Position numbers and translations under genes: made by a program. From NCBI GenBank assembly GCA_021234155.1, contig JAJEKV010000038.1, forward strand, positions 13,420,213-13,484,212: 64,000 bases of DNA, written 5' to 3'. This DNA is from Isoetes taiwanensis (taxonomy: Eukaryota > Streptophyta > Lycopodiopsida > Isoetales > Isoetaceae). Every line of letters begins with the position of its first letter. The stretch's first letter is position 1. The notes beneath the pieces were generated by a model. It had not been told where the DNA came from. It saw only the letters and a list, made by a program, of their open reading frames with translations, and made no database searches. Positions 1 through 10,135 of the stretch are shown in pieces.

Positions 1-89
1 TGAGTCGCCCTCTCTTCCTTCCTTGTGTGCCAGATCCTAGGACACTCAAAATTCGCTGCATGAGTCGCCCTCTCTTCCTTCCTTGTGTT
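1..89. repeat. 28-bp direct repeat, two copies 60 bp apart
   Basis: The same 28 bases (beginning TGAGTCGCCC and ending CTTGTGT) occur at 1-28 and 61-88. The spacer carries no recognisable gene. The copies contain CTTCCTTCC, like the tail of the non-LTR fragment near 32.17 kb, so this may be the edge of another retroposon cut by the window start. Confidence 0.7.
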
Positions 90-217
90 CTTACTTTCCC
101 ATCTCAATCTATTCCAAAAAGCTCATCCAAATCAAGCCCATACCAAAAGTATTCCGACAGTAGCCGGAATCGAACCTCCCCCCCAAACCCCCCCCGTGCC
201 AACCACTGAGGGCGGGC
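90..217 (-). mobile_element. possible tRNA-derived SINE (minus strand)
   Basis: Read on the minus strand, 208-196 gives CAGTGGTTGGCAC, like a pol III A box, and 176-164 gives GGTTCGATTCCGG, a very good B box. The arrangement resembles the head of plant tRNA-derived SINEs. A G-rich stretch separates the boxes, and their spacing is shorter than in a tRNA gene. No cloverleaf can be drawn, so it is not called a tRNA. Boundaries are estimates. A decayed tRNA pseudogene is the alternative. Confidence 0.4.
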
Positions 218-330
218 ATCGTTTATGTTTTTAAATATCTTTCAATTCTTCATAGCACTTTAACTCTTTAACCTCCATCCATACCATACAACTTCATGGC
301 CGCTTCAGAGTCCCCTGCCCGCACCCCCAT

Positions 331-1540
331 TTGGAGGGGATATTCCTCGCCCCAGACCCGGCCCGGCCCATCTGGGAGAACCAGGAGGAGGGGCCGCCAC
401 GAAAACGGCCCCGGTCAGATAACAAAGACAAGGGAGAAACCTCTTCCATGAGGAGGGAAGCCCGAGCGAAGGCCCAATCTATGAGATTGACTCGGGAGAT
501 GGATGAAGGCTGCTCAAGCCCCGACACACCGCAGACGAGGCGAGGGCCATGAAACAACCGGAGGAACAATGTCGAGAAATGTAACTCCTGGATTGTAGGA
601 TCGACAAAGAGATATATATCCTCAAAGACCCCACGTGCTCAAAAAAGACAGTTAGCGTGAAAGGCAATCGGTTACAGAGATGGAGACCCGCATGCGGCCG
701 CTGGGAAGACGGGCTTCAGGCCCACTTTGAGAGGCAACAGATAAAGCGGGGGCCTTGCCCGACTTGCGAGCTCAAGCGTGGATTCCCTCCTCACCACCAT
801 GGAGACTATGGCGGCGACAAGCGGGGTGTTGAACAGATACGCTGGCAACTATTTCCCGCCTCAAGTCGAAAAACAGGGGTATGCCACCGTGGATACTAAA
901 CGTCCCGAGCCCTCGCCGAGGCTAGCCCGGCAGAGCCGAGAACCCCGCAGAGTAGAGCCGGAGACACAGATCGGGAGATCGGGGAGCTCAAAGCAACCAT
1001 TGCCCAAAGAAGGCAAATGCCTCCATGCCGAGGTCCATGAACACTGGAAGCCCGCACGCAGTGAGTTGGCCAAGCGTGCAGAGGTTCCAACAGAGCTAGG
1101 CTCCCCACTCCAGCGCCAGAGGCCACAACACAGGGGCAGCCAAACGCACGCGTGCCACAGCCCACGGTCGCCAAACAGCAGACAGACACCACCTCCTCCA
1201 CCTCACACCACGCCGCCCTGCGGAGCAGCCCACACGCCCCGCCCAGCGGGCATCACCGGGCTGACCGACTAATGTTGCCCTCGACTCGATTGGCGGCCAG
1301 AGCAGGCCGAGCGACGCGTCATAATGTGGTGAATGCGTGGACTCTTGAGGAGGCGGGGAGAAGATCTCGCCAAAGCGCATTCAGGATGAGATCCTATCTC
1401 GAATGGCATTCCCCGATTGCGGTACACATTGCTAGAGCAAGCGCCTGGGACTCCACGCGACAACGCCAGCGTTGTTGCCTTCACGCGGGGCGGACATGCG
1501 TGCGTGAGGCCATCCCCGGTCGAGTAGGCAATTGAAGGGG
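331..1540 (+). pseudogene. ORF1-like region of the non-LTR element, heavily decayed
   Basis: This GC-rich stretch lies upstream of the endonuclease, where non-LTR elements carry ORF1. Short open stretches rich in Pro, Arg, Glu and Ser occur in several frames (for example 331-552, 778-1272 and 1152-1535), none continuous. I see no CCHC knuckle or other domain that would prove an ORF1 protein. The call rests on position and composition: the reading is broken many times while the base composition matches the ORF2 part. It could equally be 5' UTR with chance open frames. Confidence 0.4.
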
Positions 1541-1869
1541 GCTGCTGGTATGTCGACCGGATCTCACCCGATGCAACATGAGTCCGTCCGGCAAAGCGTT
1601 TGCCCCAGTCGAGGGGCGTCCCGTCGTGGGGGGGCCGCCGGCCTTGTCCAATGGGAAGCCGCATTTTCAGGCGGCGCCAAGCGAGGTCGCCGATGCAATG
1701 CGTCGGGTGCTACCACCTCTCTTCCTGCTGGCTGCCAGTACCCCTACCCCCACCTCCGCTTCCCGCCGCCCGCCGATCGCCGCCAGCGCCAGACACTGCT
1801 TCCTCCCCAAACCGCGGATCATCGAAGCGCCCACATCAATGCCAACAAATAGGAACCGTGCCTCCCTGG

Positions 1870-2685
1870 ATGGTGTCTTGGAACTGTCGGGGCTTCCCCT
1901 GGCAGAAAGGCGAGAGTCTCAACTCTATTGCACCAGATATGGATCTCATTTTCCTCATGGAGACATGGGAGCATGCAGAGCATAGATTACCGGACCTCCC
2001 ATGCTATCTGCATTTCTCGGTGTTGAATGAGTGCACAGGCAAGCGAGGGCATGGCGGCGTTGCCTGCTACTACCGTGCAACCTTGAGGCACTTTCGGTCC
2101 TCGTTGCACAAAACATGTGAGCACAATCGCTACTTGTGGGTGCGCGTCCAGCAATGACAGTGGCGACACTCTCCTCATAGCAGCATGCTACTTTCCACAT
2201 GCCGAGAGCAACTTCTATAACACTCATTTGGATGTGGATCGATTGGAGCCCTATGTCGATCTATATGATGACATACAGCAGCACAAACAATTGGGCAGGG
2301 TTATGTTGCTTGGCGACTTTAATGCACGCACGTGAGCCGAAGCAGTTTCCAAAATTTGACCCCCGGCAGGGGCGTCTTGCAGTTGAACCCCGCAGGGTGG
2401 CTTGGTCAAGGATATCAGATGACAACCATATTTCACGCTATGGCAGGCAGTTGTTGTTGCTGGGTAGTATCTTTGACCTGGTTATTTGTAATGGGTTGGC
2501 ACAATGGCCGTCTTCCAGTTGCTACACTTGTAGACAGGAGAACCAAGGGGGCGGCTCCAGTGTGGTGGATTATCTGCTGGTTGAGGAACGGGATCTGCAC
2601 CTGGTTTCTCATTTTTCCATCGGGACGGAACCTTTCGGGGACGAGGAAGTAGATTCGGACCACACCTCCTCGCTCGCGTGCATCT
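1870..2685 (+). pseudogene. AP-like endonuclease domain of LINE ORF2 (frameshifted)
   Basis: This is the nicking endonuclease that starts target-primed reverse transcription. It opens at ATG 1870 with MVSWNCRG, the usual first strand with the metal-binding Asn, followed by METWEHAE (the catalytic Glu region). The frame breaks near 2150, and a second frame gives ACYFPHAE and LLGDFNAR (Asp/Asn of the active site). After a stop at 2335 a third frame gives SSVVDYLL and SDHTSS, the last catalytic Asp-His. All landmark motifs are thus present in order over the usual length of about 230-270 residues, but in three frames, so no active enzyme can be made. It continues into the RT region after a poorly readable linker (2690-3298). 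Confidence 0.85.
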
Positions 2686-3298
2686 CCATTGGGAGGCTTC
2701 CCGTGCACCTGCTGCTTCAACACACCGGGTGCCCCAGCTGCGCCTGGACTACGACCATGCAGGGACCTATGCCCAGCTGCTTGAGCATGATCCGCCGGGA
2801 CTGCTGCAACTCCCCACACTTCAAGAGCAATCACTGGTGACTCACCGCGGCGGTCGTTCTTGAAAAGATGCTTTGGGAGAGGCGGCTCACATGAACCACA
2901 TGCACTACCACCTTTTCCCGCAACAAATGGTTTGATGATGAGTGTCGGGAGCTCAAACGCGACACTCCGGCAAGTCATCGATCCCATCTCCCCGCCCACA
3001 AAGCCATCAGTCAATACCGCTCCTTTCTCAAGAACAAGAAGGCCAGATACCTCGCAGAGCATCAGCAACAGATGTTTGGTCTCCTGGACCGGCACCCCAG
3101 GACATTCTGGAGAAGGGTCTTGAGCAAGCCTGCACAGCCCACAGGGAACATCACCTCGAGCAATGGATACAAAAGATTTTGCAAATACCGTATGCGACCC
3201 GCTCGGGGGCGGACACCAGTCCCTCCACGGATATAGGCATGGCTCTGGGTTATCACGCGATAAGGTGATGTTATCATGGGCCTACAAAATCCTAGCTA

Positions 3299-4240
3299 AT
3301 GGGAAGGCAAACATTTAGATGGCATGCGTGCGAACTTCAAATGGGCGGGCCTCCACTGGTGCCTGTCCTCACGGCATTGTTCAATAAAGCATTGCGAGAA
3401 GGCTTCCCTACGCAATGGACCACTAGCAGAGTAGTGCCCATATACAAAGCAGGGGACCCTCAATGCCCGGCCAACTACCGTACTATTATGGTCAGCTCTC
3501 TCTTTGCAAAACTGTTGGCTGGCATCCTTGAGCAGCGGCTGACAATATGGGCAGAGGAAACGGAGGTGCGAGCTCTTACACAGGCAGGTTTCCGGCCCAG
3601 ACATTCCACCATTGATCATATCTTCACTCTGCGCACATTGATTGAGGATAGCAGGAATCGCCGGCAGAACCTGTACTGTTGTTTCGTCGATTTTGCAAAA
3701 GCGTTCGACACAGTACCCCGCAACAAGCTCTGGGACAGATTGCGGCAGCTGGGGACCCCCCGACTTGCGGAATCGCAAAGATATGGGGTCGTCTGAGCAT
3801 GGAGGCGCGCAAGACATCTCATGCATCACACAATCCGCAACTCATATATCTTTGATGTCAACCTCATGGCCTATACTCCGTGAGGACATGCAAAGTGTCA
3901 CCTGGATGCTCTTGACACTTTTTGCCAATTCACTGGCATGCGAGTTAACTTGGCCAAAACTAGGGTGCTGCTAGTTGCATCGTCCCGACAGCCAAGGCTT
4001 CCCACCTTCACTTACCAGGGGCAAGAGGTAGAGGTGGCTCCGACCTACAAGTACTTGGGGATTGAGTTCTCAACTACCACCCATTGGGATGCGCTATCGA
4101 GGTTGTGGGTCACGCGGCCGGTTGGAAAGCACTATATGCCATGCGTAACAACAACCACAAGGCAGAGTTGTGCGCTGGGGCCATCAATCACATTTGTCTC
4201 TCGGCCTTGGTTGAGCTCTGGTCCTTTGTATGGGGCGTAA
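3299..4240 (+). pseudogene. reverse transcriptase of LINE ORF2, catalytic YADD region missing
   Basis: In 3299-3796 the fingers and palm are readable: VVPIYKAGDP, ANYRTIMVSS, AGFRPRHSTIDH and then FVDFAKAFDTV with the first catalytic Asp. This is the standard order of RT blocks 1-4. The frame ends at 3796. The next recognisable part, in another frame at 3938-4060, is MRVNLAKTR followed by TYKYLGIEFS, which lies after the catalytic YADD/FADD box in intact enzymes. The bases between (3797-3937) are too few for the missing blocks and I find no xADD motif there. An internal deletion has removed the active site. Confidence 0.85.
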
Positions 4241-4591
4241 GTGTGGGGTCCGGTGATATCCCTCAACACCGAATGACCTCGAAAGCAGGTGCGTAAGGCC
4301 TTCTTGGCACGGGCCCCGGGGTGAAGTCCACGCCTGCACTGCATCCTACCCAGAGACAGGCTTTCTACCCTTCAATCGGCTGCATTGGAACGCCATATCG
4401 CTTACTTCCAAAAGGTGGTCGCTATGGTCGATACACGCTTGCCCCATCTTGCTTTGGCCACAAATATGGGTCCCAACGCCGAAATCCTCGCTGAAAGACA
4501 AGCAAGCTCGGTGGTTCTCACGCCAGCGGCAGTAAACAGATGCGCCCGTGTCGACAAAGAAAGATCGCGAGGCACTTAAACTGCACTCTAG

Positions 4592-5087
4592 ATGCTACTT
4601 TCCTTCACAAGCTCGGGATGCGAGGGCTCGACGCGACGCTTGTCGGGCACAATCCGCCAGAAGAAGTCAATCCTAGGCTCACAAGAGGCCCACACCAAGA
4701 TTTTTGTACACCCAAATGCCCATGAAGAAGCGCAGACTTATAGCTTCCATTTGCACGGTGCACATCGCCTCCGCATTGAAACAGGCGCTGGGCTCCTGGA
4801 AGCACGAGAGCAAAGGCTTTGCCGTTGTTGCCACCCGGTGGCGATTGAGGATGAATGTCATACCCTCCAGATCGCGCCCATTTGCCCATATCCGAGAGAG
4901 GTATGTTCGACTACTAGTGCCCCGCCACCCCGTTGCATCGGTTATTGACTACTGGCGTCGAGTGGGTTTGTTGGGGTCATACCTCCGGGAGGTTATAGAT
5001 GCACCGGACTCATTTGTGTCCCACGGGGCGGTCTTGAACCGTCCTCTATGCAATTGTATCAGGCCGGCAGATGCTTATTACTGCTAA
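4592..5087 (+). pseudogene. C-terminal region with Cys/His motif of LINE ORF2
   Basis: The frame 4592-4948 contains CRCCHPVAIEDECHTLQIAPIC, laid out like the CxxC...EDExH...C finger found after RT in many non-LTR elements. A neighbouring frame (4704-5087) carries the sequence after it, including HPVASVIDYWRRVG, up to a stop at 5087. The same wording (KKRRLIASI, then IEDESHT) recurs at 31620-31800. The domain is thought to aid RNA or DNA binding; that is family knowledge. One or more frameshifts separate the two parts. Confidence 0.75.
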
Positions 5088-5205
5088 GGTTTTTCCCTCA
5101 AAACCGCTTCTGGGGGGGGGTTTAATCCCATCCGATAATATGCTTGCTGCTCTCTTTTTGTTTGGGTCCCATAGGCCAATTGGTCTCCGTGGATGCTAAA
5201 AACCT

Positions 5206-5230
5206 ATTCTATTCTATTCTATTCTATTCT
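5206..5230 (+). repeat. (ATTCT)5 terminal repeat of the non-LTR element
   Basis: Five exact ATTCT units end the 3' UTR directly after GATGCTAAAAACCT. The related fragment at 31586-32182 ends instead in CTTC-type units after the equivalent GATAAAAATAT. There is no poly(A). Positions 5231-5345 after it match neither element. Confidence 0.9.
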
Positions 5231-5345
5231 TATACTCATATTCTTCCTTGCTCACCTTTTGCAAACCATATTTTGCTTTGCCTAAGTCCTTTCTTAATAC
5301 ATTTTATTTCCCCCATGGGATGTCCTACCTATTTCATATTTCTTT

Positions 5346-6698
5346 TTTATTTTCATTCCCCATATCACACCTTTGCAAATGCCCTTAGCCTAACTCTTAT
5401 TTGCAATCTCTTATACCTCCTTGCTTCATTTACCATTGTGCCCTAAGTACCCATGCCACCCAAATATCCCCCATGGAATATTCCAGTTATGGTATCTACC
5501 TAGAATATTCCCCAAAAGATTAGGGTTACCATAGACCCAAATGATTAAAAGCTTCATAATTATTTTTGGGTACCTTTGGAACCATAGCCTAGCTTCTCAG
5601 AATTGCTAAATACAGCATATTCTCAGTTTATACCCCAAAAAATACGGCCACCGTATCGCGAAATTTCTGGAAAAATAGCCTCGAAGAACCCTAAGTCTGG
5701 AAACCTGCTCGAATCATGCCGGAATGGAATCATTAGGCTCTGAAAACTATCTATTTCTGTATTCCCGCCTTTGAGCATCCTATCAAGCCTAAACTTAAGC
5801 TCTAAGATGCCGGAACCGTTAAACCTAAACATATATACTGGGAAAATGACAGAAGATTTTTGAAGGCCCAGACGCATCAAACCTCAACATTGATACATGC
5901 TGAGCATGATCTGAAGACGTTTATGAAGTATCTGAGTGTTCCACAGTTCGATTTGAGAGAATTGGACTGATATTCCTATTATGAAATTACTTTATGACCT
6001 CCTGAGATATTTTGATGATTGATTTATGATCCTAAGACCTTTATTCATATTGTACTACCTTCATATCAATGAAAATTGCCTGCCAAGTATCTAAAAAGTT
6101 GACTGTCATGATCTTCTAGTATTTTTGCCTCACAAACATTTTTACAGTAAGAAATTCCATCATTTTTTCTTGCATGTGGCCACCTGCCCTTCTTTTCCTA
6201 TCACATTTGCACCTGTGTGCACAAAAAGTTTGAAAAAAAAACCATTTTAAACTCGAGTTATCTTTTTTTGCATTCTGTCTGACACAATTTTAGACTGTTA
6301 TTCACAAAATAGTGCCAAAAAAATAGTCTTCATAATCCAAATTTTGATTTGATTTTGACTGATATTGACCAAAAATTGGCCCAACTTTGAGATCGAATAT
6401 CTTGCAGACTAGAACTCAGACTTGGTCAAGATCTTCTCCCTTGCCTATAACGTTTCTGTACAAGTCACAATGATTTGACCTTGGAAATCAATCCACCTAT
6501 AAGAGCTACATCAATTTGAGTAAGGGATCCATATTCTTGAATTGGGAAAGGTATGAATGCTTGATATTTGAACTTTTTCCGTGAGAAATTTTTGTGTAGA
6601 CTTATCACCTTAAATGATCTGGAGGTTCTAACCCCAACTTGAGCATAAACTCAAGTTGGCTTCTTGTGTTTGACTCTCTAGCCAGTTGAGGGTCAACA
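5346..6698 (+). repeat. 5' LTR of the Ty3 element (left edge uncertain or truncated)
   Basis: The segment matches 19922-21385 almost base for base, from TTTATTTTCATTCCCC to GGGTCAACA. It ends in CA, four bases before a primer binding site, as LTRs do. It lacks about 102 bp present in the 3' copy (20934-21035). The homology begins abruptly, without the expected TG start, so its left end seems lost or replaced; 5231-5345 has no counterpart beside the 3' LTR. Open frames inside it (for example minus-strand 5623-5880) are not genes. Confidence 0.85.
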
Positions 6699-6701
6699 TC
6701 T

Positions 6702-6719
6702 TGGAGGTTCTACCGAGAT
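6702..6719 (+). other. primer binding site, complementary to tRNA-Gln 3' end
   Basis: TGGAGGTTCTACCGAGAT begins four bases after the LTR end. Its complement, ATCTCGGTAGAACCTCCA, reads as a tRNA 3' end with CCA and fits the T-arm and acceptor stem of eukaryotic tRNA-Gln as I remember it. Minus-strand DNA synthesis would start here. Confidence 0.7.
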
Positions 6720-6739
6720 CTTCCTGGATTTCAGAACTC

Positions 6740-7522
6740 ATGGCTCCAAAGCAAAAATTTCCAGCAAAACAAGAACCATTAGAAGATATTGATGCACCAG
6801 ATCATTGCAGAGAAAGGCCATTGCCTTCAAGTTTCTCAACTAGCCTGCTTCAAAACATGCCATACCAATTCGAGTTGAATGTTCCTGTTCCTTTGCCTAC
6901 TTTTGATTCTAGTATGAGTGCTAACAACTTTTTGAGAATATTTGAGGATTATTACAGGGATTATGGTTTCAAGAAGGGCTGCAAGCTTTCAGAGTTTGAA
7001 AAATGCTTCAAAGAAGAGAGTGAAGCTGGTGCATGGTTAACTTATGAAAAGTTAATGGGTACCACTTCATGGGATGAACTCGTCAAGAAGTTCCTGGATA
7101 GATTTGATAAATTAGCTGCTCCAAAGGATTTGGTTAATGAGTTGCAAGGTTTTTCTATACATGCAGAAGAAAGTGTGAATCAATACAAAGAAAGGTTTAG
7201 CACATTTATGAGCAGGTGTCAAAGAGCACAAGTTACAATCCCAACCCTTTTTTTAGTTACTGCTTTCATCAATGGTTTGGAAAGAAGACCAGATATCCAA
7301 AGGAAGCTGCTCAAGATCCAAGCTGCTGAAGGATTTGATTCTATATACAAAGTTTTTGCCAAAACCACTGACCTAACCCAGATGCTCTCTACTTTGCCTG
7401 ACAAGCATCATGTTTCTCACCATAGCCATGATCCTTTCTACCTTGATGCTTCTGATGCACATTATGATCATCACCCTTCTATTCCAGTTTATGCCATACA
7501 GAAAGAAAAAAAAGAAATCTAA
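6740..7522 (+). pseudogene. gag capsid region of the Ty3 element
   Basis: Gag forms the cytoplasmic particle that packages the element RNA. The first ATG after the primer binding site is 6740 (MAPKQKFPAK); an earlier in-frame ATG at 6686 lies inside the LTR and is rejected. Residues about 50-210 match the plant retrotransposon gag domain: FLRIFEDYYRDYG, then GAWLTYEKLMGTTSWDELVKKF, then VNQYKERFSTFMSRC. The frame stops at 7522, just after an A-rich run (CAGAAAGAAAAAAAAG) near 7500. The rest of gag continues in another frame from there. A homopolymer slip is the likeliest cause, and programmed frameshifting at the A run is a remote alternative. Confidence 0.85.
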
Positions 7523-9238
7523 AGAGGAGGAAGCAAATTCTCAAGTTGCAGAGGTCAAGTCAGACCTATCTAAGGTTACTGAAGCTTTAGCAGAAATAAC
7601 CAAACAATTGGTTGAACTCAAGGCTGCAAGAACAGGTAAAACTTACCCTGAATGTATTCATTGCAATAGGAATTCTCATCCATCAGAAATTTGCTATTGG
7701 CAAGTGTGTCCCAAATGCAATAGAAAAGGCCACTTTGGGAAGGAATGTCCTGTTTGTTCTTTTTGTAAAGAAGTTGGCCATACTGATGCTAGGTGTGCTG
7801 TTAAGGAATATTTTGCTAAGCAGGAAAAAGAAAAGAGACCAGAGCCTAAACCTCCTGTGAGATTTGCTGAACCAAGCACCTCTATAAGATTTATTCAAGC
7901 TACAGAAGCTCCCAAATCTGAAGAAGTTATGGTGGTGCAAACTAGAAGCATGAATGAAGCTCATGTACATGCTGAACCAAGTAGGCATTCTACTGCCAGG
8001 TCTTCACCACCTGTAGTGGAAGCACCTGCTCAAATCATAGCTCCACCCCCTCGGCAAAAATATGGTAAGAAAGATCAAGACTTTGATGAGGTTGATGTTT
8101 TGCTTAAAAATTCCAAAGTGAGTGTGGATCTTTTCACATTGCTAAAGACTGCACCTAGCTATAGAAAAAGAGTACTGCTGCAAACTGGTGATGAGATATT
8201 AAATGCTTGTGTGAATTTTACTGATGCCACTAAGCTTGTTCTAGCACAGAATGAAGAAGACCCTGGTGCATTCACATGTTCAGCTACTTTAGGAGGTTAT
8301 ACCTTCTCAAATGTGTTACTTGATGGGGGATCCCCCCTAAATATCATGCCATATCACATTATGAAAAAATGTGGTTTCGAGGTGGATAAGAAAGCTTCTA
8401 CACTATTAAGATCTTTTTATAATGCTAAGATCACGCCTATTGGTGTGGTAACTAAAGTGTCTGTTAATACAGAGGGCATAACTGTAGCTGCTAACTTTAT
8501 TGTAGTAGCTTTTGAAGACATAGGGGATGAGTCTGATATCTATGATTTACTTTTAGGGAGAAGGTGGTTAGCCACTGTGGATGCTCGACCAGTCTGGTCT
8601 CAAGGGAGATGTACTATCTCCAATGGTTCTCAAACTGCTACAATCAATAATCAAGATGGCTCCTATGGCTCCAATGAAGAGGTAAACTTTATTAAGGAAA
8701 TGCTAATTGAAGAACCTTTGGGATCTTACAGAATAAAAAATACAAGACCAAGGAAATATGAAATGGTTCCTCTCATTATGGAATGTGCACTCCCCAGCAA
8801 ACAAGGGCCATTAGGATTCTTATGGTTTGATGGAGGTATTTCTAAAAAAGTAAATATTGCATCATCTGCTGCTATTCTGAAAGATTCCTCTCATAAACTT
8901 TTAGCTAAAGTAGGAAGAATCTTCCCCCAAATTACATCTAATGTAGCAGAATATAAGGCTTTGATTGCAGGTCTTCAGGAAGCCAAAGCTATGGATATTG
9001 CCAACATTCACATTTATGGTGACTCACAATTAATTTGTAGACAAGTTTCAGGAAACTACCAAACAAAAAATGCAGATATGGAGCTCTTAAAAAATCAAGT
9101 AATGGGAGTACTTTTGAGTTTTGCTTCATGGGAGATTACTCACATACCAAGAGAGAAAAATGTGGAAGCTGATGCCCTGTGCAGAGAAACTCTCATGTCA
9201 CATCTAACTAAGGAGCTATTCCAGAGGAAGACCTTGAT
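7500..9238 (+). pseudogene. gag CCHC knuckles, aspartic protease and archaeal-like RNase H
   Basis: One open frame (stop at 9251) holds three domains. At 7653-7796 are three CX2CX4HX4C knuckles: CIHCNRNSHPSEIC, CPKCNRKGHFGKEC and CSFCKEVGHTDARC. At about 8260-8570 is an aspartic protease, FSNVLLDGGSPLNIM with catalytic Asp at 8322 and a flap/DLLLGRRWL end, of the Tat/Athila DGGS type. At about 8800-9210 is an RNase H fold of the archaeal-like class: LWFDGGIS, NVAEYKALIAGL, IYGDSQLICRQV and HIPREKNVEADAL give the D-E-D-D set. This RNase H lies upstream of RT, whereas in the Tat elements I know it follows the Ty3 RNase H. A frameshift near 9215-9235 disconnects it from RT, and the last residues before 9251 are out of phase. 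Confidence 0.85.
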
Positions 9239-9598
9239 GCTAGTGAGGTAAAGGCCCTTTGTCCTATTCTAACCATTAATGCATCAGAGGAAAAGGATAC
9301 TGAAGAGATTACCATCACAAAAAATGGTAAGACTAGAACCCTGTTTGTTGGAGATTTAATTGAATACCAAAATAGGGAGAATATACAAATGTTCTTTGAA
9401 GAAAGGAAGGATGTGTTTGCCTGGGATTATTCTGAGCTTACTGGTATTAAAGCTGAGGTATGCCAATTTGAAATCAAGATTAAAGAAGGATGTAAACCTG
9501 TTTTTCAAAAACTGAGAAGAATTAATGCTTCATTGATGGGATTGATCAAAGATGAGTTGGATAAAATGCTAGATGCAGGTGTTATTATTGAAATCATT
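9239..9598 (+). pseudogene. RT N-terminal part of the Ty3 element, cut by the L1 insertion
   Basis: After the frameshift the reading continues as DASEVKALCP, then FFEERKDVFAWDYSEL, KPVFQKLRR and LDKMLDAGVIIEI. This is the linker and first strands of a Ty3 RT. The frame is cut at 9598 by the nested L1 element and resumes at 14828 with the duplicated codons IIEI followed by NPEWVSCIVPVEKK. Everything up to the junction is in phase with the part beyond the L1, so the interruption is purely the insertion. Confidence 0.85.
9584..9598 (+). repeat. left target-site duplication of the nested L1
   Basis: ATTATTGAAATCATT occurs here and again at 14828-14842, immediately after the poly(A) run. This is a perfect 15-bp duplication of Ty3 RT sequence, the signature of target-primed insertion. 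Confidence 0.95.
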
Positions 9599-10100
9599 GG
9601 TAAACATAAATTCAGGTCAAGATGCCTCTCGAGATGAAAAAACAAAAAGGTTGGAATTCTCTACAGAATGCTCTGCTGAAATATTGATGGTACTAGATAC
9701 TCCAGAACGAGAACATAATCAAATAGAATGTGAATCACCTTCGAGTATTAGTCCAGAGATTTGCACCAATGGTCAGAATTCAACTATGGCAGCTCATCTT
9801 TCCAGGCAAGTACCCTTCCAAAATACTTCTAAGATAAATTTATGTGATAATTCTATAAATAGAATGTTTGAGTTTATTCCAGGGGGGGCATCTGATAGTG
9901 AGGATGAGCTAGTTGATAGTAACAAAGAAAATGTGGGAAAAAAAAGTTGGGGAGATGATGAGTTATTGAGAGATACCTTTTTGAAGCCAAAGGCTAAAAC
10001 TATGGTTAACTTAATGGACTCTAACACTCCTGCCAACAACACCAGGAACAAGAAATCTAAGCATGGCAACAAAAAAGGGGGAAAAAAGAGAAACATTTGA
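9599..10100 (+). pseudogene. C-terminal part of L1 ORF1 (5'-truncated)
   Basis: An open frame enters from the flanking Ty3 sequence and runs to a stop at 10100, 35 bases before the ORF2 start. Its L1 part has no ATG near its left edge, as expected for truncation. It is hydrophilic: an acidic stretch GGASDSEDELVDSNKENVG and then a Lys/Asn/Gly-rich basic tail (HGNKKGGKKRNI). Plant L1 ORF1 proteins bind RNA through an RRM-like or zinc-knuckle part, which would lie in the missing N-terminal portion. No domain is visible here; the call rests on position in the element. Confidence 0.7.
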
Positions 10101-10135
10101 TCCTTCCCTATCTTGATCCTTAGTTCTCTTTCCTA

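Larger units (their letters stand above)
290..5230 (+). mobile_element. decayed non-LTR retrotransposon (LINE), near full length
   Basis: The element reads 5' to 3' as a GC-rich ORF1-like leader, an AP-type endonuclease, reverse transcriptase, a C-terminal Cys/His motif, a 3' UTR and a tail of five ATTCT units. All parts are on the plus strand and need several frame changes, so it is dead. GC content is clearly higher than in the DNA on either side. The start is approximate (the shift from AT-rich to GC-rich near 290); the end at 5230 is the last tail unit. A 3' fragment of the same family lies at 31586-32182 and shares the 3' UTR wording. I cannot name the clade with certainty. A target-site duplication was not found. 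Confidence 0.85.

Noticed and set aside
5623-5880. 85-residue minus-strand frame in the 5' LTR
   Set aside because: It lies inside the LTR, is not kept open in the 3' LTR, and has no recognisable domain.
7500-7522. Programmed frameshift between gag and pol
   Set aside because: The A-rich run could allow slippage, but other frameshifts in the same element and the lack of a downstream structure make plain mutation more likely.
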